From the NCBI GenBank assembly GCA_030629295.1, contig DAOVPH010000022.1, positions 1-12,159 of the forward strand: a DNA stretch of 12,159 nt, read 5' to 3'. The notes beneath the pieces were generated by a model. The model was not told the DNA's origin. It searched no databases and worked only from the letters and a program-made list of their open reading frames with translations. Source of the DNA: Candidatus Latescibacterota bacterium. GTDB lineage: Bacteria > Latescibacterota > MVCY01. A program made the position numbers and the translations under genes. Below, one piece after another: positions 5,806-12,159 of this stretch. How positions within the stretch are numbered: position 1 is the first letter of the stretch; each line of letters opens with the position of its first letter.

Positions 5806-6540
5806 TTATGGTGTTGTCTTCCCCCTTTCCACCAAACTGGATATCCAGATTGATACCTCGTAGAGCAAGATTAAGGGCAAGGCCATCAATATTTGAGAAA
5901 AGATATCCGGGGGAGTTAAGATGGCAGCGATGAGGAAGATAAACACTATGGCGTAGACCCTTTTTCTCTTCAAGATTTGCGGGGTTAGTATACCCATCTG
6001 GGTTAGAAAGTATGAGAAAACGGGCAGTTCAAAGACGATCCCAAAGGCAATGGTGAGTTTGAGGATAAAACTGATGTACCTGCCGATGTCAAATTGTGGT
6101 TGGATCTCGGGCGTGGCCATCCCGATGAGGAAACGCAAGGCCATTGGCACCACCACAAAATAGGCCAGAGCAGCACCTGCCAGAAAACACAACGATGAGA
6201 ACAGAAGCACTTTTGGCAAGTATCTTCGTTCCTTCTCTAAAAGCCCCGGTGCTATGAAACACCAGAGCTGATAGAGAATGAGCGGAAGGCTGAGGATGAT
6301 CCCTGCCGCCAGTGAGGTGGTCAGGCGTACGGTAAACATACCGATTGGAGAGAGAAAGATGATCTTCGGGGCAGGATGTAAACGGGCCGCTGGTCGGGTT
6401 AGAAAGTCCAGCAGTTGGCGGGAGAAGAAAAAACAGACCACCGTAGCCGCCACCACTACAATCAAGGACCGGATAATCCTCCAGCGCATCTCTTCCAGAT
6501 GGTCCAGGAAGGACATATCTTTTTTCTTTGAGTTGTTCAA
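5806..6540 (-). CDS. tatC: Sec-independent protein translocase TatC
   Basis: TatC is the multi-span core of the twin-arginine translocase and binds the RR signal of folded exported proteins. With a TTG start at 6540 the protein has 244 residues. MSFLDHLEEMRWRI is the conserved cytoplasmic N-terminal motif. LYQLWCFIAPGLLEKERR is the first-loop signature containing the essential Phe and Glu, and six membrane helices follow in the usual pattern. The TTG overlaps the rnfB stop as TTGA, which points to translational coupling and gives an N-terminus (NNSKKKDMSFLDHLEE) normal for TatC. ATG 6516 is the alternative start, but no Shine-Dalgarno site precedes it. Longer in-frame extensions upstream lie inside rnfB and look unreal. 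No tatA/B is present in the window. Being downstream of rnf genes is unusual. Confidence 0.93.
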   Translation of the reverse strand: MNNSKKKDMSFLDHLEEMRWRIIRSLIVVVAATVVCFFFSRQLLDFLTRPAARLHPAPKIIFLSPIGMFTVRLTTSLAAGIILSLPLILYQLWCFIAPGLLEKERRYLPKVLLFSSLCFLAGAALAYFVVVPMALRFLIGMATPEIQPQFDIGRYISFILKLTIAFGIVFELPVFSYFLTQMGILTPQILKRKRVYAIVFIFLIAAILTPPDIFSQILMALPLILLYEVSIWISSLVERGKTTP

Positions 6541-7538
6541 TCTTTTACATACCCCACTGCTCCCATAGTAAAGATTGCTTTTTGAGGACAGGGCAAGACA
6601 CAGATGCCGCAGCCTACACACTTTTCTCTGATCACTCTGTGTCTTTCCCCAGGTTTGCCCTCAATAGCACCCATCGGGCACAACTCTTTGCATTGTTCAC
6701 AACCATCGCAATCTGTTCCTATGGTCATTTTCGCCCGCACCTTAACCTTGTCAACGAAACAGTCTTGGGGACATTTGTGTACGGCCACTACCAGATTAGG
6801 TCCTTCCCGGTAGTCAATGGCCGGAAGATTGTCCTCCATTCGGATGCCTTCCCCAGAGGTTACCTTTACACAGATACCACACCCGATACAGCCCACGGTA
6901 CACACCTGTTTAACCTTTCGTCCTCGGTCATGCGAAGAACACCCTAAGTATATCTTCTGCTCCTTTGGGATAAGTTCTATGATCCCTTTTGGGCAGACAA
7001 TGACACAGACGCCGCAACCGGTGCACAGGTTGTCATCAACCACTGGGAGACCATTTTCCCCCATCGTAATTGCCCCAAAGGGACAGGCCTCTGTGCAGGA
7101 GCCCAATCCCAGACAGCCGTAACTACACCCCTTAGGCCCTTCGGCCAGCACTACGGCTGCTCGGCAATCTTCGATGCCATCGTAGTCGAAAAGCTCTGGT
7201 GCCTTTTTCTTTTCCCCCTGGCAATGAACGACTGCTACCATTGGGAGCTGATCTTCCGCCTTCAGTCCCAGAAGACTGCAGATTTTCAGAACCATCTCAG
7301 AGTTTCCTGCTACACAAGCTCCAGGAGTGGTTTTGCCTTCCACCACTGCCAAGGCGAATTCACGACAGCCAGGACAACCGCAGCCGCCACAGTTCACGCC
7401 GGGGAGCATCTCCAGGACCTCCTCCACCCGAGGATCTTCTTCTACGGCAAACCTCTGAGAGGCCCAGGCCAAAACTGCCCCAAAACTCCCTCCCAGAATC
7501 GCTAACCACAAAACGGCAGGCAGAAATGTACTCTCCAT
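6537..7538 (-). CDS. rnfB: Rnf electron transport complex subunit B, long form with extra ferredoxin domain
   Basis: RnfB is the membrane-anchored iron-sulfur subunit that receives electrons from reduced ferredoxin in the ion-pumping ferredoxin:NAD+ oxidoreductase. The 333-residue product has an N-terminal helix (about residues 5-24). GVNCGGCGCPGC starts the 4Fe-4S domain with C50, C53, C58 and C75. A middle segment GCSYGCLGLGSC...CPFGAI is typical of RnfB. CTGCGVCVIVCP and CIGCGICVK follow, the latter without its usual fourth nearby cysteine. At the C-terminus CDGCEQCKELCP and CVGCGICVLPCP form a full 2[4Fe-4S] ferredoxin unit. GAGGAGGG precedes ATG 7538; upstream in-frame starts overlap rnfA. 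It lies 13 bases after rnfA and overlaps tatC by four bases. Confidence 0.95.
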   Translation of the reverse strand: MESTFLPAVLWLAILGGSFGAVLAWASQRFAVEEDPRVEEVLEMLPGVNCGGCGCPGCREFALAVVEGKTTPGACVAGNSEMVLKICSLLGLKAEDQLPMVAVVHCQGEKKKAPELFDYDGIEDCRAAVVLAEGPKGCSYGCLGLGSCTEACPFGAITMGENGLPVVDDNLCTGCGVCVIVCPKGIIELIPKEQKIYLGCSSHDRGRKVKQVCTVGCIGCGICVKVTSGEGIRMEDNLPAIDYREGPNLVVAVHKCPQDCFVDKVKVRAKMTIGTDCDGCEQCKELCPMGAIEGKPGERHRVIREKCVGCGICVLPCPQKAIFTMGAVGYVKD

Positions 7539-7551
7539 ATCCCTCCTCAGG

Positions 7552-8133
7552 TCACAACTTAACCAGTCCAGAAAATCCCAGAAAGGCCATAGACAGAATT
7601 CCGGCAACAATCAGAGCTATAGGAACACCCCGCAAGGACTGAGGGATGTCGGAGAACTCCAGCCGTTCCCTTATCCCAGCCATTATCACTAAAGCTATAG
7701 TGAACCCCACCCCAGCCCCTATTGCAAAGATAAGGCATTGAAGTAAGTTATAGCCCTTGATCACATTCAGCAACGCCAGACCTAAGATTGCACAGTTAGT
7801 GGTGATCAAAGGCAGATATATCCCCAGAGCCTGGTAAAGAGCAGGGGTCATTTTCCGAAGAATTGTCTCCACAAACTGTACCAAAGAAGCGATGACCAGA
7901 ATAAAGGCTACATACTCCAAAATCTGCAAGTTATAAGGCACTAAGATAAAAGAATAGACTAAGTGAGTTCCTACTGAGGCAAGGGTCATAACAAAGATCA
8001 CGGCCACACCCATTCCCAGTGCGGTCTCAATGCGTTTGGAGACTCCTAAGAATGGGCATATCCCCAGAAATCTCACCAATACGAAGTTGTTGACTAAGAC
8101 AGCCGCAACGAAAATCACAAAAAGTTGATGCAT
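7552..8133 (-). CDS. rnfA: Rnf electron transport complex subunit A
   Basis: RnfA is an integral membrane subunit of the Rnf complex. The 193-residue product has the family length and about six hydrophobic helices. FLGICPFLGVSKR near the N-terminus and LITTNCAILGLAL in the middle carry the two conserved cysteines that, by homology with NqrD/NqrE, help bind a 2Fe-2S centre between RnfA and RnfE. GAGVGFTIALVIMAGIRERLE is the conserved C-terminal helix and loop. The gene begins 18 bases after serA with a weak AAGGA site, so it is probably translated from the same transcript. RnfC, D, G and E are not found in the window, so the complex must be completed from another locus if it is functional. Confidence 0.95.
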   Translation of the reverse strand: MHQLFVIFVAAVLVNNFVLVRFLGICPFLGVSKRIETALGMGVAVIFVMTLASVGTHLVYSFILVPYNLQILEYVAFILVIASLVQFVETILRKMTPALYQALGIYLPLITTNCAILGLALLNVIKGYNLLQCLIFAIGAGVGFTIALVIMAGIRERLEFSDIPQSLRGVPIALIVAGILSMAFLGFSGLVKL

Positions 8134-8151
8134 TTTCTTAGGTTCCTTGCA

Positions 8152-9729
8152 TTAAAGAGCGACTCTCTTTACCCACAGCACATGTTTTTCAGAGAGGATC
8201 TTTTCTAATATCTCATCGGGGATGGGAGAGTCGACATTCAACATTGTCATTGCCTTTTGGCCATTCTCTTCTCTGGCCCAAGACATTCGGGAGATGTTAA
8301 TGCCCTCATTTCCCAAGATGGTGCCTATACTTCCAATGACCCCCGGCACATCCTCGCTGGTGCAGATGAGCATATCGCCCTGGGGCCAGGCGTCAAAACG
8401 ATATCCATCCATTGTTACGATTCTGAGGTCATTTTTGCCGAAAACAGTTCCGGAGAGAAGATGTTCTCCTTTGTTGGTCAGATACCTCACAGTAATAAGG
8501 TTAGAGAAGTCCTTGTGTTCACTTGATCTGGTTTCCTCTATTCCCACCCCTCTCTCTTTGGCAATTACCGGAACATTCACTAAGTTGACCGTTCCCTCTC
8601 CGATATTCTGAAATATTCCCTTCAGGAGAGAGGAAGTAAGGGGAGAGGCCGGGTAGGCTAAGACATCGCCGCAGTATTCGACAGATATCTTCCGAAGGTG
8701 CCCATCAGTGAGTTGAGCGAGAAGGGAACCGATCTTTTCGGTCAGGAGCAGATAGGGTTGAAGGGCCTGATAAATGCTGGGCTCTACATAGGGAAGATTC
8801 AAGGCATTGCGGATGTTATCTCTTATCAAGGCATCAGCCACCTGCTCGGCGATCTGGAGGGCAACATTGGCCTGGGCCTCACGGGTGGAGGCACCTAAGT
8901 GGGGAGTGCAAACTACCTTCTCGTGCTGTATCAGAGGGTTGTCTGCAGGAGATTCTTCCTCGAAGACATCCAGTGCTGCCCCGGCAACCTTTCCGCTCTC
9001 CAGCGCTCTGAGCAAAGCTGCTTCATCTACCACTCCCCCCCGGGCACAGTTGATTATCCTCACGCCCTGTTTACACCTCTTTAGCTCGGCATCGGATATC
9101 AGGTGCTTGGTCTCTTTGGTTAGAGGAGTGTGGACGGTGATGTAGTCAGATTGAGAATATATTTCGTCTAAATTTACTAACTTGACTCCGATTTTCGCTG
9201 TTATCTCCTCAGAGATGAAGGGATCGTAGCCCAACAGTTTCATCCCTAAGCCGTTGGCGCGCAGGGCAACCTCTCTCCCTACCTTTCCTAATCCTATAAT
9301 TCCCAGCACTTTTTCGTAGATCTCTACCCCAGTGTATTTCTTTCGCTCCCACTTGCCCTGCTGCAGGGATTGCATTGCTTGAGGAATATTTCTGGAGAGA
9401 GCAAGGAGCAGGGAGAGGGTGTGCTCTGCTGCTGAGACGGTGTTTCCCCCTGGGGTGTTCATCACAATTATCCCCTGTTTGGTAGCGGCGGCGACATCGA
9501 TGTTGTCCACGCCACTGCCAGCCCTGCCGATCACCTTCATATCTCGGGCCACTTTGATGATATCTGCCGTGACTTTGGTGCCGCTTCTGACAATCAATGC
9601 AGAATACTGGCCAATGACCTGTTTTAACTCCTCAGGCGACAGATGAGTCCGAACATCTACCTCAAGGCCTTCTCTCTCTAAGATTTCTACGCATTGCTGC
9701 TCGACTGGGTCACTTATTAAGACCTTCAA
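8152..9729 (-). CDS. serA: D-3-phosphoglycerate dehydrogenase, long type with ACT domain
   Basis: SerA oxidises 3-phosphoglycerate to 3-phosphohydroxypyruvate with NAD+, the first step of serine synthesis. At 525 residues it is the long (type 1) form. The substrate domain holds RSGTKVT (48-54) and GRAGSGVDN (68-76). The NAD-binding GLGKVG is at 146-151. Catalytic residues are R230 (INCARGG), E259 (VFEEES) and H277 (PHLGAST). An intervening (ASB) domain follows to about residue 450, then an ACT regulatory domain with EDVPGVIGSIGTILG...INISRM, which suggests serine feedback control. The start is TTG, preceded by AGGAGGT at the right distance. serA leads the tight serA-rnfA-rnfB-tatC run. Its expected transaminase partner lies about 1 kb upstream, separated by a toxin-antitoxin pair and a SemiSWEET gene. 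Confidence 0.97.
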   Translation of the reverse strand: MKVLISDPVEQQCVEILEREGLEVDVRTHLSPEELKQVIGQYSALIVRSGTKVTADIIKVARDMKVIGRAGSGVDNIDVAAATKQGIIVMNTPGGNTVSAAEHTLSLLLALSRNIPQAMQSLQQGKWERKKYTGVEIYEKVLGIIGLGKVGREVALRANGLGMKLLGYDPFISEEITAKIGVKLVNLDEIYSQSDYITVHTPLTKETKHLISDAELKRCKQGVRIINCARGGVVDEAALLRALESGKVAGAALDVFEEESPADNPLIQHEKVVCTPHLGASTREAQANVALQIAEQVADALIRDNIRNALNLPYVEPSIYQALQPYLLLTEKIGSLLAQLTDGHLRKISVEYCGDVLAYPASPLTSSLLKGIFQNIGEGTVNLVNVPVIAKERGVGIEETRSSEHKDFSNLITVRYLTNKGEHLLSGTVFGKNDLRIVTMDGYRFDAWPQGDMLICTSEDVPGVIGSIGTILGNEGINISRMSWAREENGQKAMTMLNVDSPIPDEILEKILSEKHVLWVKRVAL

Positions 9730-9734
9730 CTGTT

Positions 9735-9741
9735 ACCTCCT
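9735..9741 (-). promoter_or_regulatory. Ribosome binding site supporting the TTG start of serA
   Basis: AGGAGGT on the minus strand ends five bases before TTG 9729. The start also gives the expected MKVLISD N-terminus of the dehydrogenase fold. Confidence 0.75.
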
Positions 9742-9817
9742 GTTTGGAGTGTAGAGAGTCTGTCTGTGATTTGATATCTGTTTTTCAAAAAGCACAAGGG
9801 TCTACTCTTACTTGCTT

Positions 9818-10147
9818 TTAGCCAAGACTCCCAGAACGTGGTCGTCCCTCTCGTTCCCAGAGTGCCCACAGATTCCGTGCCCCATGAATAAATCCGATGA
9901 TATATACAACCCCCTCCGTTACCTGATAAACCACACGATAGCTTCCTACAAAAAGTTCACGGATGTTCGAATTGTTGAACTCGGGCACTATGCGGCCCCG
10001 TTCCGCCAGGTAGGCCAATGAATGGGCTGCATCTCGTGCCTCACGAACAAATGCCGCGGCATAATGGGGAGAATCTTTAGCAATATAATCTGCAGCTTCC
10101 TCAAGATCGCTCCAAGCTACCTCAGACCACTTTACCTCCCGAGCCAT
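9818..10147 (-). CDS. RelE/ParE-superfamily toxin
   Basis: The 109-residue product has the ParE-type pattern: an N-terminal strand ending in W-S-x-x-A-W-S-D-L-E-E-A, two helices (AADYIAKDSPHYAAAFVRE) and a strand series with RELFVGSYRVVYQV and VVYIIGFIHGARN. ParE-type toxins act on DNA gyrase and RelE-type ones cut mRNA on the ribosome; the sequence resembles ParE more, without the RelE catalytic residue set being clear. It overlaps the upstream antitoxin gene by 16 bases, normal for such modules and consistent with coupled translation. The tail RPRSGSLG is probably disordered. The module is likely to have been acquired by transfer. Confidence 0.88.
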   Translation of the reverse strand: MAREVKWSEVAWSDLEEAADYIAKDSPHYAAAFVREARDAAHSLAYLAERGRIVPEFNNSNIRELFVGSYRVVYQVTEGVVYIIGFIHGARNLWALWEREGRPRSGSLG

Positions 10148-10320
10148 TTGGACATCCTTCGCTCTATCTCTTGCTGGCTGAGCACGCGGCCTTCCTCGAC
10201 ATCTTTCAGCCCGCGCTCGATCTTCTCCCGCACGTAGATGTGGTACTGAATGTCCTCAAACGACACATCATCTGGAATCTGATCGAGCATCTTCCGAATC
10301 TCTTCCTTGGGTGTACTCAT
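10132..10320 (-). CDS. Antitoxin of the ParE-type module
   Basis: The 62-residue product reads like the short antitoxins that accompany ParE-type toxins: LDQIPDDVSFEDIQYHIYVREKIERGLKDVEEGRVLSQQEI in pieces, then a C-terminal ERRMSKWL. The segment EDIQYHIYVREKIERG is probably the dimerising N-terminal region, and the charged tail after EEGRVLS probably wraps the toxin. No ribbon-helix-helix motif is obvious, so it may not bind DNA in the classic ParD way. AGGAG lies five bases before the ATG. Antitoxin first, toxin second, with overlap is the usual order. The antitoxin normally neutralises its toxin and represses the pair. Confidence 0.82.
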   Translation of the reverse strand: MSTPKEEIRKMLDQIPDDVSFEDIQYHIYVREKIERGLKDVEEGRVLSQQEIERRMSKWLGR

Positions 10321-10456
10321 GTTCTCCTACTACTGTTAAATGTGGGTTAACGTACAGGATTATGGGAAGTTTTGTGAGTGTTAGCGAACAAAATCTGGGT
10401 GAGACCTGCAAGGCCAAATCTCATAATCAGTGTCGCGCGCAGTTTTTTGAAAGCCG

Positions 10457-10714
10457 TTACTCATTTCCTCTTATTTTAAGAACGAAGAGAATCGACGCAC
10501 CGATTAGGTTTATAGAATTAGCAATTATTAGCGGTAAATCTCTTATGTGTATTCCATAAGATAGCCAACTGATCGCAGCTAATCCAATGATAATACTGAA
10601 TCCTATTGATAAATCTCTAACTTGCCTTGTTTTTAAAGACTTAAAAACTTGAGGAATCAATTGAAGAGAAGTAAAGATTACAGCAAGGGTTGCTACAATT
10701 ATCCAGGGATCCAT
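10457..10714 (-). CDS. SemiSWEET-type sugar transporter (MtN3/PQ-loop family)
   Basis: SemiSWEETs are small membrane proteins that dimerise to form a facilitated sugar path. The 85-residue length is typical. Three helices are predicted: about residues 5-24, 36-54 and 60-80. The PQ motif is P21-Q22 in QLIPQVFKSLKTR. W50 and Y53 in SWLSYG and N66 in IIANSINLIG match the conserved substrate-pocket and helix-3 positions. No Shine-Dalgarno site is visible before the ATG. The gene is clearly more AT-rich than the neighbouring aminotransferase and serA genes, suggesting a separate origin. It lies between the aminotransferase and toxin-antitoxin genes with gaps of 88 and 136 bases. The transported sugar cannot be predicted. 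Confidence 0.9.
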   Translation of the reverse strand: MDPWIIVATLAVIFTSLQLIPQVFKSLKTRQVRDLSIGFSIIIGLAAISWLSYGIHIRDLPLIIANSINLIGASILFVLKIRGNE

Positions 10715-10802
10715 AATTTGATATATTTCAATAGTGTCACGGTTTTCTTGCCTAACTTTAATCTCAGCAGAACCAGCATTTCTAAACTAGCGGCGCTCTC
10801 AG

Positions 10803-11954
10803 TTATGATTCTCCGCCATTTTCCTCTGCTAGCACTTGTTGTGCCGCAGTTACCCCGGAGCCAAGTTCAAGCTGCCACCCCAGGTCTTTGAGCCCCCTCT
10901 CCAAGGCCGCAACCGCTGTTAAAATATCAAAATCATCTATGTATCCCATATGAGAGATTCTCACCACCTTGCCGGTAAGTGCTGCTTGTCCACCTGCCAT
11001 CGTGATCCCGTACTTGGTGCGAATGGTCTTCAACAGAAGCTTGCCGTCTATTCCCTCCGGTACTTTCACAATGGTGAGAATATTCGAGGGATTCTTGGCA
11101 AATATCTCCAGTCCCAAGGCCCGAACTGCCGCTCTGGTTGCCCGGGCGTGCCGCTGGTGTCGGGCCCAGATGTTTTCCAACCCTTCTTTTTGGATCATCT
11201 CCAGCGACTTTTTCAACCCCACTAAGAGCGATACTGCCGGGGTGTAAGGATTTTGGTTTTTGGCCAGCGATTTCTTGGCGGCCGAGAAACTCCAGTAATA
11301 CTTGGGCAGCTTTGAAGATTTGACCGCCTCCCAGGCCTCCTGGCTCACTGAGGCAAAGGCCAACCCAGGTGGAAGCATCAGTCCTTTCTGGGAGCCGGTG
11401 ACTGCCACATCGATGTGCCACTGGTCAGGCAGAAACCGGTGGGTGCCAATGCTGGTAATGGCGTCGACCACCAAAAGAGCCGAGTGTTCCCTCACTATCT
11501 GGCCGATGGCTTCAATATCATTTATGACCCCTGTGGAGGTCTCACTGTGAGTAGTGAAAACTGCTTTAATTTCCTGAACAGCTTTAAGTTTTGCGGCTAT
11601 CTGCTGCGGATCTACTGCACATCCCCACTCCACATCGAGGGGCTCAACCTGAACCCCGTAGGCGGTGCAAATCTCAGCCCACCTTTCCCCAAATTTTCCT
11701 CCTCGTACTACCAGCGCCTTATCTCCTGGAGATAAGAGGTTTACCACTGCTGCCTCCATTGCTCCGGTTCCAGAGGAGGTGAATGTGAGCACCTCGTTTT
11801 CAGTTTGAAACAGATACTTCAGACCGTGGTTAATTTGGGCAAAAAGTTCGCCGTATTCGGCAGAGCGGTGGTGAATAATAGGCTCGGCCATCTTCAACAA
11901 CACACTCTCCGGGACAGTGGTAGGACCGGGTGTGGACAAACGCTTTTTCACCAT
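10803..11954 (-). CDS. Class V aminotransferase, alanine-glyoxylate/serine-pyruvate type, probable serine-pathway transaminase
   Basis: The 383-residue product belongs to fold-type I PLP enzymes. STPGPTTVPESVL near the start is the family's substrate-entry motif. SSGTGAMEAA (60-69) contacts the PLP phosphate and THSETSTG lies near 135-142. D164 in LVVDAITSIG pairs with the PLP pyridine nitrogen, and K190 in TGSQKGLMLPPG is the PLP lysine. Enzymes of this family carry out alanine-glyoxylate or serine-pyruvate transamination. A relative in Methanocaldococcus (MJ0959) also acts as a phosphoserine aminotransferase, and genes like this often sit beside serA. Here serA lies about 1 kb downstream, so a SerC-like role is a good inference, but the substrate is not proven. 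AAGGAG precedes the ATG, and the clpX stop is 46 bases upstream. Confidence 0.9.
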   Translation of the reverse strand: MVKKRLSTPGPTTVPESVLLKMAEPIIHHRSAEYGELFAQINHGLKYLFQTENEVLTFTSSGTGAMEAAVVNLLSPGDKALVVRGGKFGERWAEICTAYGVQVEPLDVEWGCAVDPQQIAAKLKAVQEIKAVFTTHSETSTGVINDIEAIGQIVREHSALLVVDAITSIGTHRFLPDQWHIDVAVTGSQKGLMLPPGLAFASVSQEAWEAVKSSKLPKYYWSFSAAKKSLAKNQNPYTPAVSLLVGLKKSLEMIQKEGLENIWARHQRHARATRAAVRALGLEIFAKNPSNILTIVKVPEGIDGKLLLKTIRTKYGITMAGGQAALTGKVVRISHMGYIDDFDILTAVAALERGLKDLGWQLELGSGVTAAQQVLAEENGGES

Positions 11955-12000
11955 TTTCTCCTTCTTGCTTAAGGTGATAAGTGCCTCTTATTGTGCTCTT

Positions 12001-12159
12001 CTATGCTGTTTTCTTAGCTCTATATCTCTTGATCACATATCTTGGTTCTGCTTTTTTCTTAATTACTTCCTTGGTTATTATGCACTCCCGAACATCAGTT
12101 TTAGAGGGAAGCTGATACATAATGTCCAGCATAGCGTTTTCCATGACTGATCTTAGCCC
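12001..12159 (-). CDS. clpX: ATP-dependent Clp protease ATP-binding subunit ClpX, C-terminal end only
   Basis: The window edge cuts the gene. The last 52 residues are visible: GLRSVMENAMLDIMYQLPS, then TDVRECIITKEVI, and a Lys-rich tail ending KKTA before TAG at 12001-12003. The first segment matches the helical C-terminal domain of ClpX (GLR, then 'MLDIMYELPS'), and the second matches the following strand. ClpX unfolds tagged proteins and feeds them to ClpP. The tail is slightly longer and more basic than usual. The aminotransferase starts 46 bases downstream on the same strand, so read-through is possible. Confidence 0.9.
   Translation of the reverse strand, partial: GLRSVMENAMLDIMYQLPSKTDVRECIITKEVIKKKAEPRYVIKRYRAKKTA

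Noticed and set aside
10933..11421. Second minus-strand frame within the aminotransferase
   Set aside because: It lies in another frame of a gene with clear PLP motifs, so it is a shadow.

Overview
The window looks like a chromosomal piece from an anaerobic, diderm bacterium. It encodes a superoxide reductase, an iron-sulfur flavoprotein and two subunits of the Rnf ferredoxin:NAD+ oxidoreductase, all typical of anaerobes. It also encodes a lipoprotein cytochrome c, a predicted outer-membrane beta-barrel, TatC and MurA, which fit a Gram-negative envelope. Two kinds of short palindromic interspersed repeat lie between genes, as often seen in uncultured anaerobic lineages. The phylum cannot be fixed from the sequence alone; a deltaproteobacterial-type or candidate-phylum bacterium is my best guess, with low confidence.

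Plus strand, 1-1986: an electron-transfer and oxidative-stress-like cluster. It starts with the C-terminal end of a superoxide reductase (SOR), followed by an iron-sulfur flavoprotein of the Isf type (TTG start). Next come a small monoheme cytochrome c lipoprotein, a 60-residue two-helix membrane protein with a His-x13-His pair, and an exported SOR-fold protein that lacks one metal ligand. A hairpin followed by T residues closes the run. After a 368-base gap with one palindromic repeat, 2311-3033 encodes a DUF5777-like beta-barrel with a signal peptide.

Minus strand, 12159 down to 3251: the C-terminus of ClpX, a class V aminotransferase (probable serine-pathway transaminase), a SemiSWEET sugar transporter, a ParE-type toxin with its antitoxin, SerA, RnfA, RnfB, TatC, PrmC and MurA. 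serA-rnfA-rnfB-tatC are tightly spaced (gaps of 18 and 13 bases, then a 4-base TTGA overlap) and probably form one transcript. prmC and murA follow, separated by a nested inverted repeat and by a second palindromic repeat.

How the genes may work together: cytosolic SOR would reduce superoxide to peroxide and the Isf-type flavoprotein could remove peroxide or oxygen. The exported heme proteins and the SOR-like protein suggest a parallel envelope branch (inference). The aminotransferase and SerA would make serine from 3-phosphoglycerate; the SemiSWEET and toxin-antitoxin genes look inserted between them. RnfA and RnfB appear without RnfCDGE, so the rest of that complex must be elsewhere or absent.
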